A stretch of 64,000 nucleotides of DNA from NCBI GenBank assembly GCA_025558075.1, contig JAHLKF010000007.1, positions 186,001 through 250,000 of the forward strand, given 5' to 3'. The translations under genes and the position numbers were made by a program. The notes beneath the pieces were generated by a model that searched no databases, was not told the origin of the DNA, and saw only the letters and a program-made list of their open reading frames with translations. Below are positions 12,980 to 25,300 of the stretch, piece after piece. Position 1 is the stretch's first letter. The number at the start of each line of letters is the position of its first letter. The stretch comes from Gaertneriomyces semiglobifer (lineage: Eukaryota; Chytridiomycota; Chytridiomycetes; Spizellomycetales; Spizellomycetaceae).

Positions 12980-14700
12980 ATGTCCACTAAGAAGCGCAAA
13001 GGCGCTACGACTAAGTCCGGGCAAGTGAAGCGACTCAGATCTGGACGCATCACCGAGTTCAATGATGCTGTGGAACGTTACGCCGAGGTGAGAGGTTTCT
13101 GTGTGCTGATCCGTGCATTCAATATCTCACAACAAAGAGGTTTTCGCAGAGGGAAAATGCGCGGCACTTTCATGGGTTCTATATGCTTCTTGACCAGGCG
13201 GATGTGACAAAACCACTCACGGACTTCGCCATCGAGGTGCGTCGACTCGCCCATGCAGTTGCTAAGCAAGGTGTAATCGTGTTTTCGCAGGTCATTGCAA
13301 AGAATTTTCCAAAGCTGGTTCCCCAGCCAGGTTTCGTGCGGAGAATGGATCTGCTTGCTCCACAATTGATCAGCAAACTTCTCGTTACTCTTTCGAAACT
13401 CTATCCAGACACTCTGACACCAGAAATTCTGGTGACATGCTTCCTAGCACGCCAAGCCGGCTCGTTCGACCGCTTGGCTCTCGATAAAATTCCATCGAGT
13501 CGCCATTCCCTGGTGTGGAACAGCCTTGCAAGCGAAGAGATGCTTACGCAACTCAAAGAACTCTGCGTAAACGCCGTGGAAGTGGGTGCCGGTGTTCTTG
13601 TTAACGCCATTAAGAATATGCCCCAGTTGACCGTGTTTGAAAGCAATTCCAACCGACACCTGGACGACCGTGTTGTGCAAGCACTTAAAGAGCATTGCCC
13701 GTTGCTCAGAAAGATTGATATCGGCTATACGTCTGTTACGCACCGTGGTGTTGCGTATATATTCTGCATGAACGCGATAACTGTCGTAAAGTGTACGGGC
13801 ATCAACGTTGGCGGTACGAAAGCATGGGAAAGCTTTGAGCAGAACAACCCAGACGCGCGACCACAACTAACACACCTCAAACTGCGTGGGTGTGAGCAAA
13901 TGACCAGTGATGGCTTGGCCATCATTCTTCGAATTGCTGGCCCTCAGTTGCAGTCGCTCGACATCTCCGAACCCGCGCCTTCAGTTGTACTCACTTTTCA
14001 AACGCTGGAACCTTGTTTACGCACGCTTGTGAAACTCAACGTAGCGGGCGTAAACTGTCGTAACGCACAATTCCTAAACATCATGGAAGCGCTTCATAAT
14101 AACGGGACATTAACTAAACTGACAATGACCGAATCCAACGCCAGTCGAAGCTTCGCGATGAGAGGAACCCGCCACAATAAACTTTCCGTGATATTACCCT
14201 ACCTCAATCGTATCCGCAAACTCTTCATCAACTGCACAGACCTCGTCTATCTCACACCCGTTCTCAAAGCAGTGCCCAATATCGAAGCCCTAGATGTGAG
14301 CGATAACGTGTGTAATCCCATTGATTTTGTGGACATTCCCGACCAAGAACTTGAAAGTATGCTGCCGTGTCACAAGACGCTGGTGCACTTGAACTTGAGC
14401 CGAACACGGGTGGACGACCGCATTGTTCCCTTTTTGAAGAGATGCCAGCGTCTGAAAACTTTGCTTATTGAAAGTACTCAGTTGACCGCTTCCGGGATTC
14501 GGGATGTCATTCAAGCGTGTCCGCAGTTGGAGGAACTGCTTCTAACGGGCTGCAGGGCGTGAGTACTTATTCACATGGTTGCCTGATTGGCGTTGTGGAC
14601 GTTGAAGCATTGACGAACTATCTGCAGGATTCCTCCTAGAGAACGGCGAGATTTCTTCGCAAAATCTTGGGCGGAATTCCACGGTGAAATTGCGGAATAG
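12980..14700 (+). CDS. Leucine-rich-repeat protein (F-box/AMN1-like LRRs)
   Basis: Three exons (12980-13087, 13150-14558, 14628-14700; introns 62 and 69 nt) give about 529 residues with consistent phase. The N-terminus is basic (MSTKKRKGATTKSGQVKRLR), suggesting a nuclear protein. Cysteine-containing LRRs follow, for example LTHLKLRGCEQMTSDGL, LVHLNLSRTRVDDRIVPFL and LEELLLTGCRA. Such LRRs mediate binding in F-box, Rad7 or Amn1-like proteins, but no F-box is evident, so the partner is unknown. A reader stopping at 14562 would end at CRA; the GTGAGT donor at 14559 and the acceptor at 14626-14627 instead add a short basic tail (RERRDFFAKSW). The last exon overlaps one arm of an inverted repeat (14666-14720), so the C-terminus may be of recent origin. 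Confidence 0.75.
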
Positions 14701-14720
14701 TTATTTTGCTCGTACGAAGC
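14666..14720 (+). repeat. 55-bp inverted repeat, left arm (inside LRR last exon)
   Basis: It begins CTTGGGCGGAATTCCACG and matches the reverse complement of 17101-17155 at 51 of 55 positions without gaps. It covers the last ten codons and the stop of the LRR gene plus 20 bp beyond. Confidence 0.9.
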
Positions 14721-14784
14721 TCATGCACGAGGTCAAACAAGCACATCCGCAGCTTCAGCATTTGTTAACCTCCATCCATCCACA

Positions 14785-14844
14785 CAAGTTCAGTCATTCG
14801 CCCACAATTCCCAGCTGACAGTAGTTCCTCCCGACCAACGAATG
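14785..14844 (+). repeat. Direct repeat copy 2, downstream of LRR gene
   Basis: Same orientation as 12675-12738; see that entry. It lies 85 bp after the LRR stop codon and 65 bp after the left arm of the inverted repeat. Confidence 0.8.
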
Positions 14845-15804
14845 CTCGTACATGCATGACATCAGTATACAGTAGGGGTACAATAGAAAAAGGCCAAAGG
14901 TGTGATAGCGGCAGTATGGATGAAGCGAACCGTTCCGGGGCTGTTCTTAACAGCGGGCGGCGTTAGGACTTAAGATGCCATACTACCTCCCCGAGCCGAC
15001 TCCATGGGGGGCAGACACCGAAGCGTGGGCACTCAACCAGGAAAAGGGCTCGGCTGCATCACACCTTTCTACGCATGCATCGGAGTGCGTCAAGATGCAC
15101 AGCGGTGGGAAAGATCGCAAAATACTCGCTTTTGCCTCAAACCAGACCATCTGCTTCTATTGCGTGCCCTCTCAGATTGGGAGAGCACACGACACGCCTA
15201 ACATGGACCGTGTCGTCCCCGGGGACTTCAGAGGGGAAGGCTGTTTTCCAGCGACCCATTTCGGAAGTATGCGGGTGCGCAGCATCTCGCGGTCCGTGCA
15301 GCGGGCCACCAAATAACCAAACAACCAACAAACTCAACAATATATATGAACACTTACCTACAGGTTTGGTAGAAGATGCGCCGTGTTGAGATCGACAAAG
15401 CTGGCCAAGCCATGGCTCGAAATTACGAGCTGGCTCGATGGCTACATAGATGACATAATCCTGATCATGTGATTTGGTGAGGCATTTTTGCGATTGGGAC
15501 CAGCGGAGTTTAAACTTGGATCCTTACACGAACAGACTCCGCATCTTAACAAGAGCATACTACTCTCTGAAGCTGAAGTCGTAGCTGTATATATTATATA
15601 GCCGCCTTGATCTTGAGGAGACGGACTGATCACCCGGATCCGTGCCGCTAGTAGCAGTTCGCTAAGTTCTCGTAAGCCTCTTACTTCCCTACGTCAAACG
15701 TCAACGATTCTACCTAGATCTTCTAAGCGGCCGCGCCCATTTTAGAAGTACATCCGTGCGCACTTATTATAATGGACTCTGGATAAGCACCATAGTGCGG
15801 ATAG
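14845..15804. other. Unassigned DNA between LRR gene and Fanzor relic
   Basis: Several overlapping frames of 60-113 codons occur at 14975-15390 on both strands, but none resembles a known family. An AT-rich stretch sits near 15585-15600. If the 55-bp inverted repeats are element ends, this is the 5' non-coding or decayed N-terminal part of that element. Confidence 0.35.
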
Positions 15805-17029
15805 CTATTAGCAGTCAGTTTCCATAGTGACCCCTGTACTATACCATCTTTTCCGTTACATGTGTACCGTTCGCGACATATTAAACTCGACACCGACGCC
15901 CTCCACCGTCCCTTGCGCCGGTCCGGTTTCGCCGGACGGCCCGACTTTCCAAGGACGCCTGCAGACTTGAGGTCCGACGCCCGTGCATGGTGGGAGCTCG
16001 TGTTTCCGGATTTGGGCCGGGGGGAGACCAGAAACAGGGAGTTCGCATATGGCATCGCTTCTGACGGAGTGGCATGTAGTTATTTCTACCAAACGAAAAG
16101 CGCCATGTGAAACATTCCCGCTTGGTCAATCAATACGGCGTCAAGGAAGATGGGAGCTATGTCACCGTTGACCCAACAAGAACGGTGATTGGAGTGGACC
16201 CGGGGCGGATTGACGTGGTCACGGCGGTGAAGGAGATGAAACGAAGCAAAAAAGTCATTCGGATGTCTCGCCAGGAACACTACATGCTGACCGGGATGAC
16301 GACGGCGACGAAATGCCGGGACTGCGTAGTTGCAATGGGTGAAGAATGCGCCAGATGTCAGACAAATCAACAACGATACACCGGAGAAACGGGTGTCACC
16401 ATCAACGCAGTTCCTCATCCACTGCAACTACGTCTCCACCCATCTATCTGCCTCGACTCCGCGAGTTTTTCGGTGCCCGCCGAATTACTCGCCATAAGTT
16501 CAAGGCATACATGGGAAAACAACATGTTTGGAACGTCGTTGCACAACGTCTTGCTGGCGACAGGGCAGCCCAACGTAACTTCGTTATCGCCATGGGCAAC
16601 GCCAAGTTCCAACACAACTCCCCCGGTGGTCCGTCAAGCCCGCTGAGGCGAATGGTGAAGGAATTGAGGAGAAGATGCATGGTGAGGATGATCGATGTGT
16701 TTCGAACATCTATCACCTGCTCCAAGTGCGATGACGAGCTGCCAAAGAAGACCCGACTGTGGCAAGGTGCATTTTCTTTAATCAATATTGCGACCACTGC
16801 AAACTAACCCTGCGGCCTTTTCCTGGTAGTCAAAGTTTGCAACAACATTTTCCTTATCCACGCAAGTGATTACTTGGATTCATCGTTCCAGATCTCACAC
16901 ACTTACATTTCCGCAAAACGACAGTGGAATCGGGACGTCAACGCCGCCAGGAACATGCGAAGCATCTTCCTGGACATGAACAGCCACAACGGGGAAAGAC
17001 CATATGCTTTTCAGCGTACCCCCGCTTAG
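15805..17029 (+). pseudogene. Fanzor/TnpB-like RNA-guided nuclease relic, frameshifted
   Basis: Pieces of a TnpB/Fanzor protein follow each other in the right order but in different frames. Frame 1 (about 15805-16100) has a helix ending in WWELVFPDLGRG and the domain motif FAYGIASDGVACSYFY. Frame 0 (about 16080-16405) has RuvC-I, TVIGVDPGRIDVVTAV, with its Asp at 16197-16199. Frame 1 (16408-16440) has QFLIHCNYV. Frame 2 (about 16445-16766) has ARRITRHKFKAYMGKQ, FVIAMGNAKF, IDVFRTS and the zinc-finger half CSKC. A plausible 63-nt intron (16767-16829, CTAAC branch) leads to the last exon, with a damaged second Cys pair (VKVCNN) and RuvC-III WNRDVNAARNM (Asp at 16934-16936). At least three frameshifts and Val in place of the expected RuvC-II Glu argue for a dead copy. 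Sequencing indels could explain frameshifts but not the missing Glu. Confidence 0.82.
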
Positions 17030-17100
17030 TCCAGATCCTATTAAGTGAGCGGAGTTGGTGAGCTGTATATACAATGTTATATAGGATGATAGTAAATGCG

Positions 17101-17155
17101 GCTTCGTACGAGCAAATTGACTATTCAGCAATTTCAACGTGGAATTCCGCCCAAG
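17101..17155 (-). repeat. 55-bp inverted repeat, right arm
   Basis: Reverse-complement match to 14666-14720 (51/55). It lies 71 bp past the Fanzor stop and 14 bp before the PARG stop codon, so it sits exactly between the relic and the next gene. Confidence 0.9.
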
Positions 17156-17169
17156 CTTTGTGACCGTGG

Positions 17170-19572
<2,403 letters not shown>

Positions 19573-19818
19573 ACTTTCGACGATCGTTAGTTGCGGACGG
19601 AATATGTGTGGATTTGACTGGCAAAAGTCGTTCGCACTTTGTACTTATCGCTGACACAGAATGGTTACCGATAAGGAAAATTGACCTGATTTATTCGATT
19701 TGCAGCAAACAACAAATATCTACAAATATCAACATGTCCTGATATCCAGTCTAATGGTGTTCAGAGAAGCAACAAGCTAAAGCGATCTATATAAGCGGTG
19801 AATCTACACTAATAGGCC

Positions 19819-21309
19819 TCAGGCGTTACCGAAAAACGGCGGAAAGACCACTGCCTTGGCAGACTTTCCTGCAACAGCTGGTGTTGCTTGGGCAGCTGGT
19901 GGGGCAGTGCTGAAAACAGTCTCCACGACAATGTCGATGACCTCAATTTCACCTCCTGGGTTGCCAGGGTCAGTGTTGGTTCCAACAGTTGGCGCAGCCT
20001 CCCCTGTCGTGGTAGGGAAGTACACTACCGATTCAGATGCAGAAGCTGAGGGCGCCTCAGGACCGGGTGCAGCAGTGGTAGCTGGCTCCTGTCCGCCCGC
20101 GCTTGTGGTGATTGGATTGCCGTTCTCGTCACAATCTACCTCTACTTGGGCACCACCACCTCCTGGCTGGGTAGGCCCGGCGGGACCAGGAATAGGGTTT
20201 CCGTTTTCATCACAGTCCACTTCTTCTTGAGCACCACCACCACCGGGTTGCTGCGGGGGCGTGGCGGGGCCAGGAATAGGGTTTCCATTCTCATCACAAT
20301 CGACCTCCACATCGCCAGGAGTGCCGGGAGTGCCGGGAGTGCCAGGAGCTGTAGTAGGCTCGGCACCTCCGCCAGCGGAGGTGGAGTCGCCAATTGCGGT
20401 AGGACTGGGAGCCGCGACAACCACACCTGTGGTAATTGGGTTGCCGTTGTCATCACAATCAACTTCTTCAGCTCCGGTTTGCTGGGGTGGTGCTGCGACA
20501 ACAACACCCGTGGTAATGGGGTTGCCGTTGTCATCGCAATCCACTTCTTCAACTCCAGTTTGCTGTGGTGGGGCGGCAACGACAACACCCGTGGTAATCG
20601 GGTTACCATTATCATCGCAATCCACCTCTTCACCACCACCACCAGGAGCATTGGTAGGTGTGCCGGCAGGAATTGTCTGGGCCGGAACTGTTTCTGCAGG
20701 CGGCGCCGGATATGGAGGTGCTGGTCCAGGAGGTACTGTTTCACCAGGAGGTGGTCCACCAGGAATCGTCTCCGCCGGGCCTGTTTCTGCAGGTGGTGCC
20801 GGATACGCCGGCGCAGTTCCAGCTGGAGGCGTCTCGCCAGGCGGAGCTTGCGTGGGCGGAGCTTCAATAATAGGAGTCGTCTCGGCAGGTGGTGCGGGAG
20901 GAGTGTCTACAGGAGGCGTTTGCGCAGGGGGGGCAGTCTCTGCGGGAGGTGCAGGAGGTGCAGGGTACACCGGCCCGGGTGGAGTTGGCGTAGGAGCAGG
21001 GGCCGCAGTGGTGCCTTTGTTCTTGTGCTTCTGGTTCTTTTTCCCCTTCTCTTTATCATTGTCATTGTTGTCATTGCCTTTGGAGCCGTGACGCTTCGCA
21101 AGCCTGCGCCGTCTGGCTTTACGTTCCACTTCATCCAACACTTGGGCGTCGGCAAAGCCTTCGTCAGCAACGACGGTGCCGACACGGAGGTTGAGAGCGG
21201 AACCATCACGGGAAGTGATGGAAAAGGAGTCAACGGGCAGCTGAACGGGGGCTGCTCTCGCAAGAGACGCAGCTAAACCCAAGCTGAGAAGGATCGTCTT
21301 GATGTGCAT
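19819..21309 (-). CDS. Secreted Pro-rich protein with VDCD(D/E)NGNPI repeats
   Basis: A single exon of 496 residues. It starts with a clear signal peptide (MHIKTILLSLGLAASLARA), then a short domain and a dibasic stretch (ERKARRRRLAKR) that could be cleaved by a Kex2-type protease. A Lys/Asn-rich linker follows, then a long Pro/Ala/Thr region. Six copies of VDCD(D/E)NGNPI occur in the C-terminal half, each with a single Cys, spaced by Pro/Gly/Thr linkers. This architecture suggests an extracellular matrix or cell-wall protein with heavy O-glycosylation. The Asp-rich loop is reminiscent of calcium-binding loops but does not match EF-hand spacing. No known family was recognised. The opposite strand is also open for long stretches because of the codon repeats. 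Confidence 0.75.
   Translation of the reverse strand: MHIKTILLSLGLAASLARAAPVQLPVDSFSITSRDGSALNLRVGTVVADEGFADAQVLDEVERKARRRRLAKRHGSKGNDNNDNDKEKGKKNQKHKNKGTTAAPAPTPTPPGPVYPAPPAPPAETAPPAQTPPVDTPPAPPAETTPIIEAPPTQAPPGETPPAGTAPAYPAPPAETGPAETIPGGPPPGETVPPGPAPPYPAPPAETVPAQTIPAGTPTNAPGGGGEEVDCDDNGNPITTGVVVAAPPQQTGVEEVDCDDNGNPITTGVVVAAPPQQTGAEEVDCDDNGNPITTGVVVAAPSPTAIGDSTSAGGGAEPTTAPGTPGTPGTPGDVEVDCDENGNPIPGPATPPQQPGGGGAQEEVDCDENGNPIPGPAGPTQPGGGGAQVEVDCDENGNPITTSAGGQEPATTAAPGPEAPSASASESVVYFPTTTGEAAPTVGTNTDPGNPGGEIEVIDIVVETVFSTAPPAAQATPAVAGKSAKAVVFPPFFGNA
20110..20640 (-). repeat. Coding repeats of VDCD(D/E)NGNPI
   Basis: Six units visible at the DNA level (…GGGTTGCCGTTGTCATCACA… on the + strand), three with the fuller form NGNPITTGVVVAAP. 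They fall into two subtypes, DDNGNPITTG and DENGNPIPGP, suggesting separate rounds of local duplication. Confidence 0.85.
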
Positions 21310-22308
21310 GACAAGTGGGGTACTGGCGCCGTGTGAACCTGACGACGACTGTCTACACTGATCTTGATGGGCGACGAAGGCTGCTGCCGGGACGTGAGGG
21401 TGTGCTGCAGCAGTGATGCAGGATGTATCTAACTATCTACCAAGCCCGTCGGGAAGTTCTTTGCATGCAGGGTGTATATACGGTAAAGCTTGAGTCCTGC
21501 TGGAAGGTGTAGCGGGTGAGTGGTGGTGGGTGTGGTCGAAAACAGAGGAAGAAAGAAGACGGAGGTTGGTCCTCCACCCGCAACGGAAGTTAATGCGTTT
21601 TCCCACACGGTTTGCCTCGTTATTATCGATACACGTGAATTGGGGTGGAGTTGGGGCCAGGTGGCGGCGGCGGCAGTGTTCAATTCAGGGGGCGAGGGTT
21701 TGACAGTTGTGCATTGGGAAAAAGGGGGGCGGGTGCGAAGGGGTGTGGGTTACTTATAAGTGTTTTAGCCACTCATGCACGCTGGTTGATTGATAGGGGA
21801 CACATTGCCCCCTCGCCGCTGTGTCCCCTAGCTAGTTCCATATGTGTATCGTATTGACACCCATCCTCAGTTATTAATGGCCCGATGGCAATGTATTGAG
21901 ATTGCTCTCCACATCTCCACTTCCTTTTGCCTGTGTGAATTGGGCAAAGCGTCCAACCAAGTGGCCGTGGCAAATTGAGGGGTGATGGATGTTGTTTCAA
22001 AGGCATTAGAGAAGTGGCACAGTCATAGCCTGTGGTAAGAGGCTTTTGACCACTAATAGACGACCTTGATCAAGAGCGAGGAGGCCCAACGTTTCAGATT
22101 CGAGCCAGCCACTTGTGGCGCACCCTTCGCTTATGTCAGCCAAGCTCCGCCTGAGTATATGTGAACGCGTCCACCTGTAAGCTCAGAGATATTTTTTCAA
22201 CCAAAGGCAGGTGCGTGAAAGCAACTTGTTGTATGTGCGAAAAGAAAAAAACAAAAGAAATGACAAAGTCTAACACGGTCGCCCGCCCACCACAGCATCG
22301 TATAAAGT
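21310..22308. other. Intergenic region, no gene recognised
   Basis: About 1 kb upstream of the secreted repeat protein and downstream of the giant repeat gene. Purine-rich and G-rich tracts occur near 21640-21740. No coding or RNA feature was recognised. Confidence 0.4.
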
Positions 22309-25300
22309 CTAATAAGCCTGGACGGCACTACCACTCCTCTTCAGCTCATTTATGCTTCCAGCCTTACTACCCTGTCGTGACAACGTTCGCGGTGTTGTGC
22401 TTGCACTCTTCTCTCGCCCTGCTGCTGCTGGCTTCTCCTCAAATATATTCTGCGTAACGCCTTTCTCCAACTCACCGGGAACGTCTTGCTTGCTGCTCAA
22501 TATAAAGTGTCCACTCCCATGTGGCTTCTCCTCCACATCTACCATCGATTTTTGTCGCAGGGTATCCATCGCATTCTCAGATGCACTACCAACTGGTGGG
22601 ACTTGTCTCGGTCCAGTGTCACCAGTGGACTTGTGTTTCGGCTCTCCTTTAAGCAACTGGATTAACGTGCGTCGGCTTCCGTGCGGACGACCATCGTCCG
22701 TCTCGATAGGCTGACTCTTGTTCTTCCCTCCAAGCTGCTGCTTTTCTGTCTTGGCTGTAGCTGCCCCTCCGCTCAAAACGGGTGTGCTCGTGTACTTGCC
22801 ACCCCCCGTACTTTTTAACAATGCCTTGTCGGAGGAACCTGTCTTGTGCAATCGACGCGTAAAGATATTTCCGCTTGCAGACTGGCCTGGCGGATGCGAT
22901 GTGGGAGGCGTCGGCACTCGTTTCAATTGTGTATCGTCATGTTGTTGCGGGACCTCGGTAGTCACAGTGATCGACGCAGTCACCGCTGTTGCGTCCGGGC
23001 TGATCTCTTGTGCATTAGTAAGAACTGCTTGTTGCTGTTCCGCTTGTGGAGCGGGAGTGACACTTTGTTCGTCGACTGCAAGACGAACCACAGAAGTTCC
23101 TAGGTTGATGTCTTGTTCAGCATGCGTGGATGACAACTCATCACGGGAGGCTGGCAATGGGACTGTTGCAGGATCCACAATTTCGGCGTGAACCGTTACC
23201 TGTGTAGACTGCGTAAGATCTTGGATGGATGGCTCACTTGATTGTTGATCTTTTAGAATTTCACTAGCGTGCCTCGAGGGCGCCAGGGCCTGACTCGCAT
23301 TCACCGACGGAACTTTGGTATCCTCCGTCTGCTGGTCGTGCTGGTCTTGTTTGTTGAGAACTTGGCTTGCATGCACGGATTGTGTCTTGCTTGGTTCCGC
23401 CTGGTGTGCCTCAGACTCGCCAACCGATAATCCAGTTGCGCACTTTGCCAAATCAGCCCGTGATGCAGGAAGGGGCACATTCTCTGGTTCTGCACTAGTT
23501 TGTTGTTCTTGCGGAGTTTGAGCGCCCGCTGCAAGTGCCTCAGCTGACTTTGCCAGATCGGCGCGTGACGCTGGAAGAGGTACGTTCTCAGGTGTAGCTT
23601 CAGTAGCATTGATTGAAGCAGATGATTTTGCGAGGTTTGCCTTTGAGCCAGGGCTGAATGCTTGCTCAGGTACCGTATCTTGCGCTGCGTTGACTGAGGC
23701 AGATGACTTTGCCAGATCCGCCCTTGAAGCAGGAAGACGCACGGTTTCAGGCGCCGCCTCAGCGGCATTGATTGAAGCAGACGACTTTGCAAGGTTCGCC
23801 TTTGAGCCAGGACTGAATGCTTGCTCGGGCGCCGTACCCACTGCATTGACTGAAGCAGATGACTTTGCCAGCTCGGCGCGTGACGCTGGAAGAGGCACAT
23901 TTTCGGGTGCTGCATTGATTGAAGCAGACGATTTTGCGAGGTTTGCCTTGGAACCAGAACTGAATGTTTGCTCGGGTGCCGTATTTTGCGCTGCGTTGAC
24001 TGAAGTAGATGACTTTGCCAGATCGGCGCGTGACGCTGGAAAAGGCACGTTCTCAGGGGTAGCCTCAGTGGCATTGATTGAAGCAGACGATTTTGCAAGG
24101 TTCGCCTTTGAGCCAGGACTGAAGGCTTGCTCGGGCGCCGTACCCACTGCATTGACTGAAGTAGATGACTTTGCCAGATCGCCGCGTGACCCTCGCAGAG
24201 GCACGTTCTCAGGTGTAGCCTCAGTGGCATTGATTGAAGTAGACGACTTTGCAAGGTTCGCCTTTGAGCCAGCACTGAATGTTTGCTCAGGTGCCGTATC
24301 TTGCGCTGCGTTGACTGAGGCAGATGACTTTGTCAGATCGGCGCGTGACGCTGGAAGAGGCACATTTTCGGGTGCTGCATTGATTGAAGCAGATGACTTT
24401 GTCAGATCGGCGCGTGACCCTGGAAGAGGCACATTGCCTGCTGCATTGATTGAAGCGGAAGATTTTGCGAGGTTCGCCTTTGAGCCAGAACTGAATGCTT
24501 GCTCGGGCGCCGTACCCACTGCATTGACTGAAGCAGATGACTTTGCCAGATCGGCGCGTGACGCCGGCAGAGGCACATTCTCAGGCGCAGTATCGGTTGT
24601 TTTGGACTGCTCATCGGACCTAGCGTGTATTGAAGCTGTAGACTTTGACAGATCCGTCCTCGAGGTAGAAAGGGGCACGTTCTGCGATGGGTTGATTTCC
24701 CTTTCGTCTTCTTTTTCGTTCACGGCTGGCGCTGCGGCATCAGTGGCAGTTTCCGGTGGGATTACCTCTGTCGGTTCCACACCTCCCAAATCTTTAGCGT
24801 CCCTTCGTTGCTCATCCGCTAACGTACCGCGGGAGGCGGACACAGGAATTGATTCCACATGTGCGCCTTCTGGTACTTTAGATCCTGCAGTAATCGATGT
24901 GGTAGAGGGCGCCTTAATCACATCACGCAGCTCGTCGCGGGAAGCTGGTAGAGGGACTTCACTAGGATTCGTAGAGACGACAACTTCGCTTTGCCCCTGG
25001 TTACCGCCCAGTCCTAAATCTTGAATTGCGGAGGCATCACCGACCGGGGCATTGTTATCGTCGGGTAGAGGTTGTTCTTGGGTATCCTGTCGCGGTCCGG
25101 ACAGCTCTTCCATGGACTTTGGTAATGGCACAGCGTTAGCGTCCACAATCAAGGCCCCGTTCGGAAGTTCCGCGCGGAACTCTTCAGGCTTACCACCCGC
25201 ATGAGCCTTTAGTTCGGTTGCGGAGAGTTCGTCCTCGACTTGAGGGCCTCCGCGTTGGGGATCCTCGTGCATATCCTTTTGCATGGCGATTGTAATGGGG

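Noticed and set aside
14975..15390. Overlapping + and - frames of 63-113 codons
   Set aside because: No start context, splice support or family resemblance; probably chance frames in element-derived DNA.
16767..16829. All frame changes in the Fanzor region as introns
   Set aside because: Only this segment has donor, CTAAC branch and acceptor. The shifts near 16090, 16406 and 16440 have no room for an intron, so they are taken as indels.
20146..21276. Two long + strand frames opposite the secreted Pro-rich gene
   Set aside because: Antisense shadow of Pro/Gly/Ala repeats; the minus strand has a signal peptide and ordered repeats, the plus strand does not.
23609..25024. Long + strand frame (471 codons) opposite the ERICH3-like gene
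   Set aside because: It is a mirror of the repeated codons on the minus strand; composition follows the repeats and no domain is seen.
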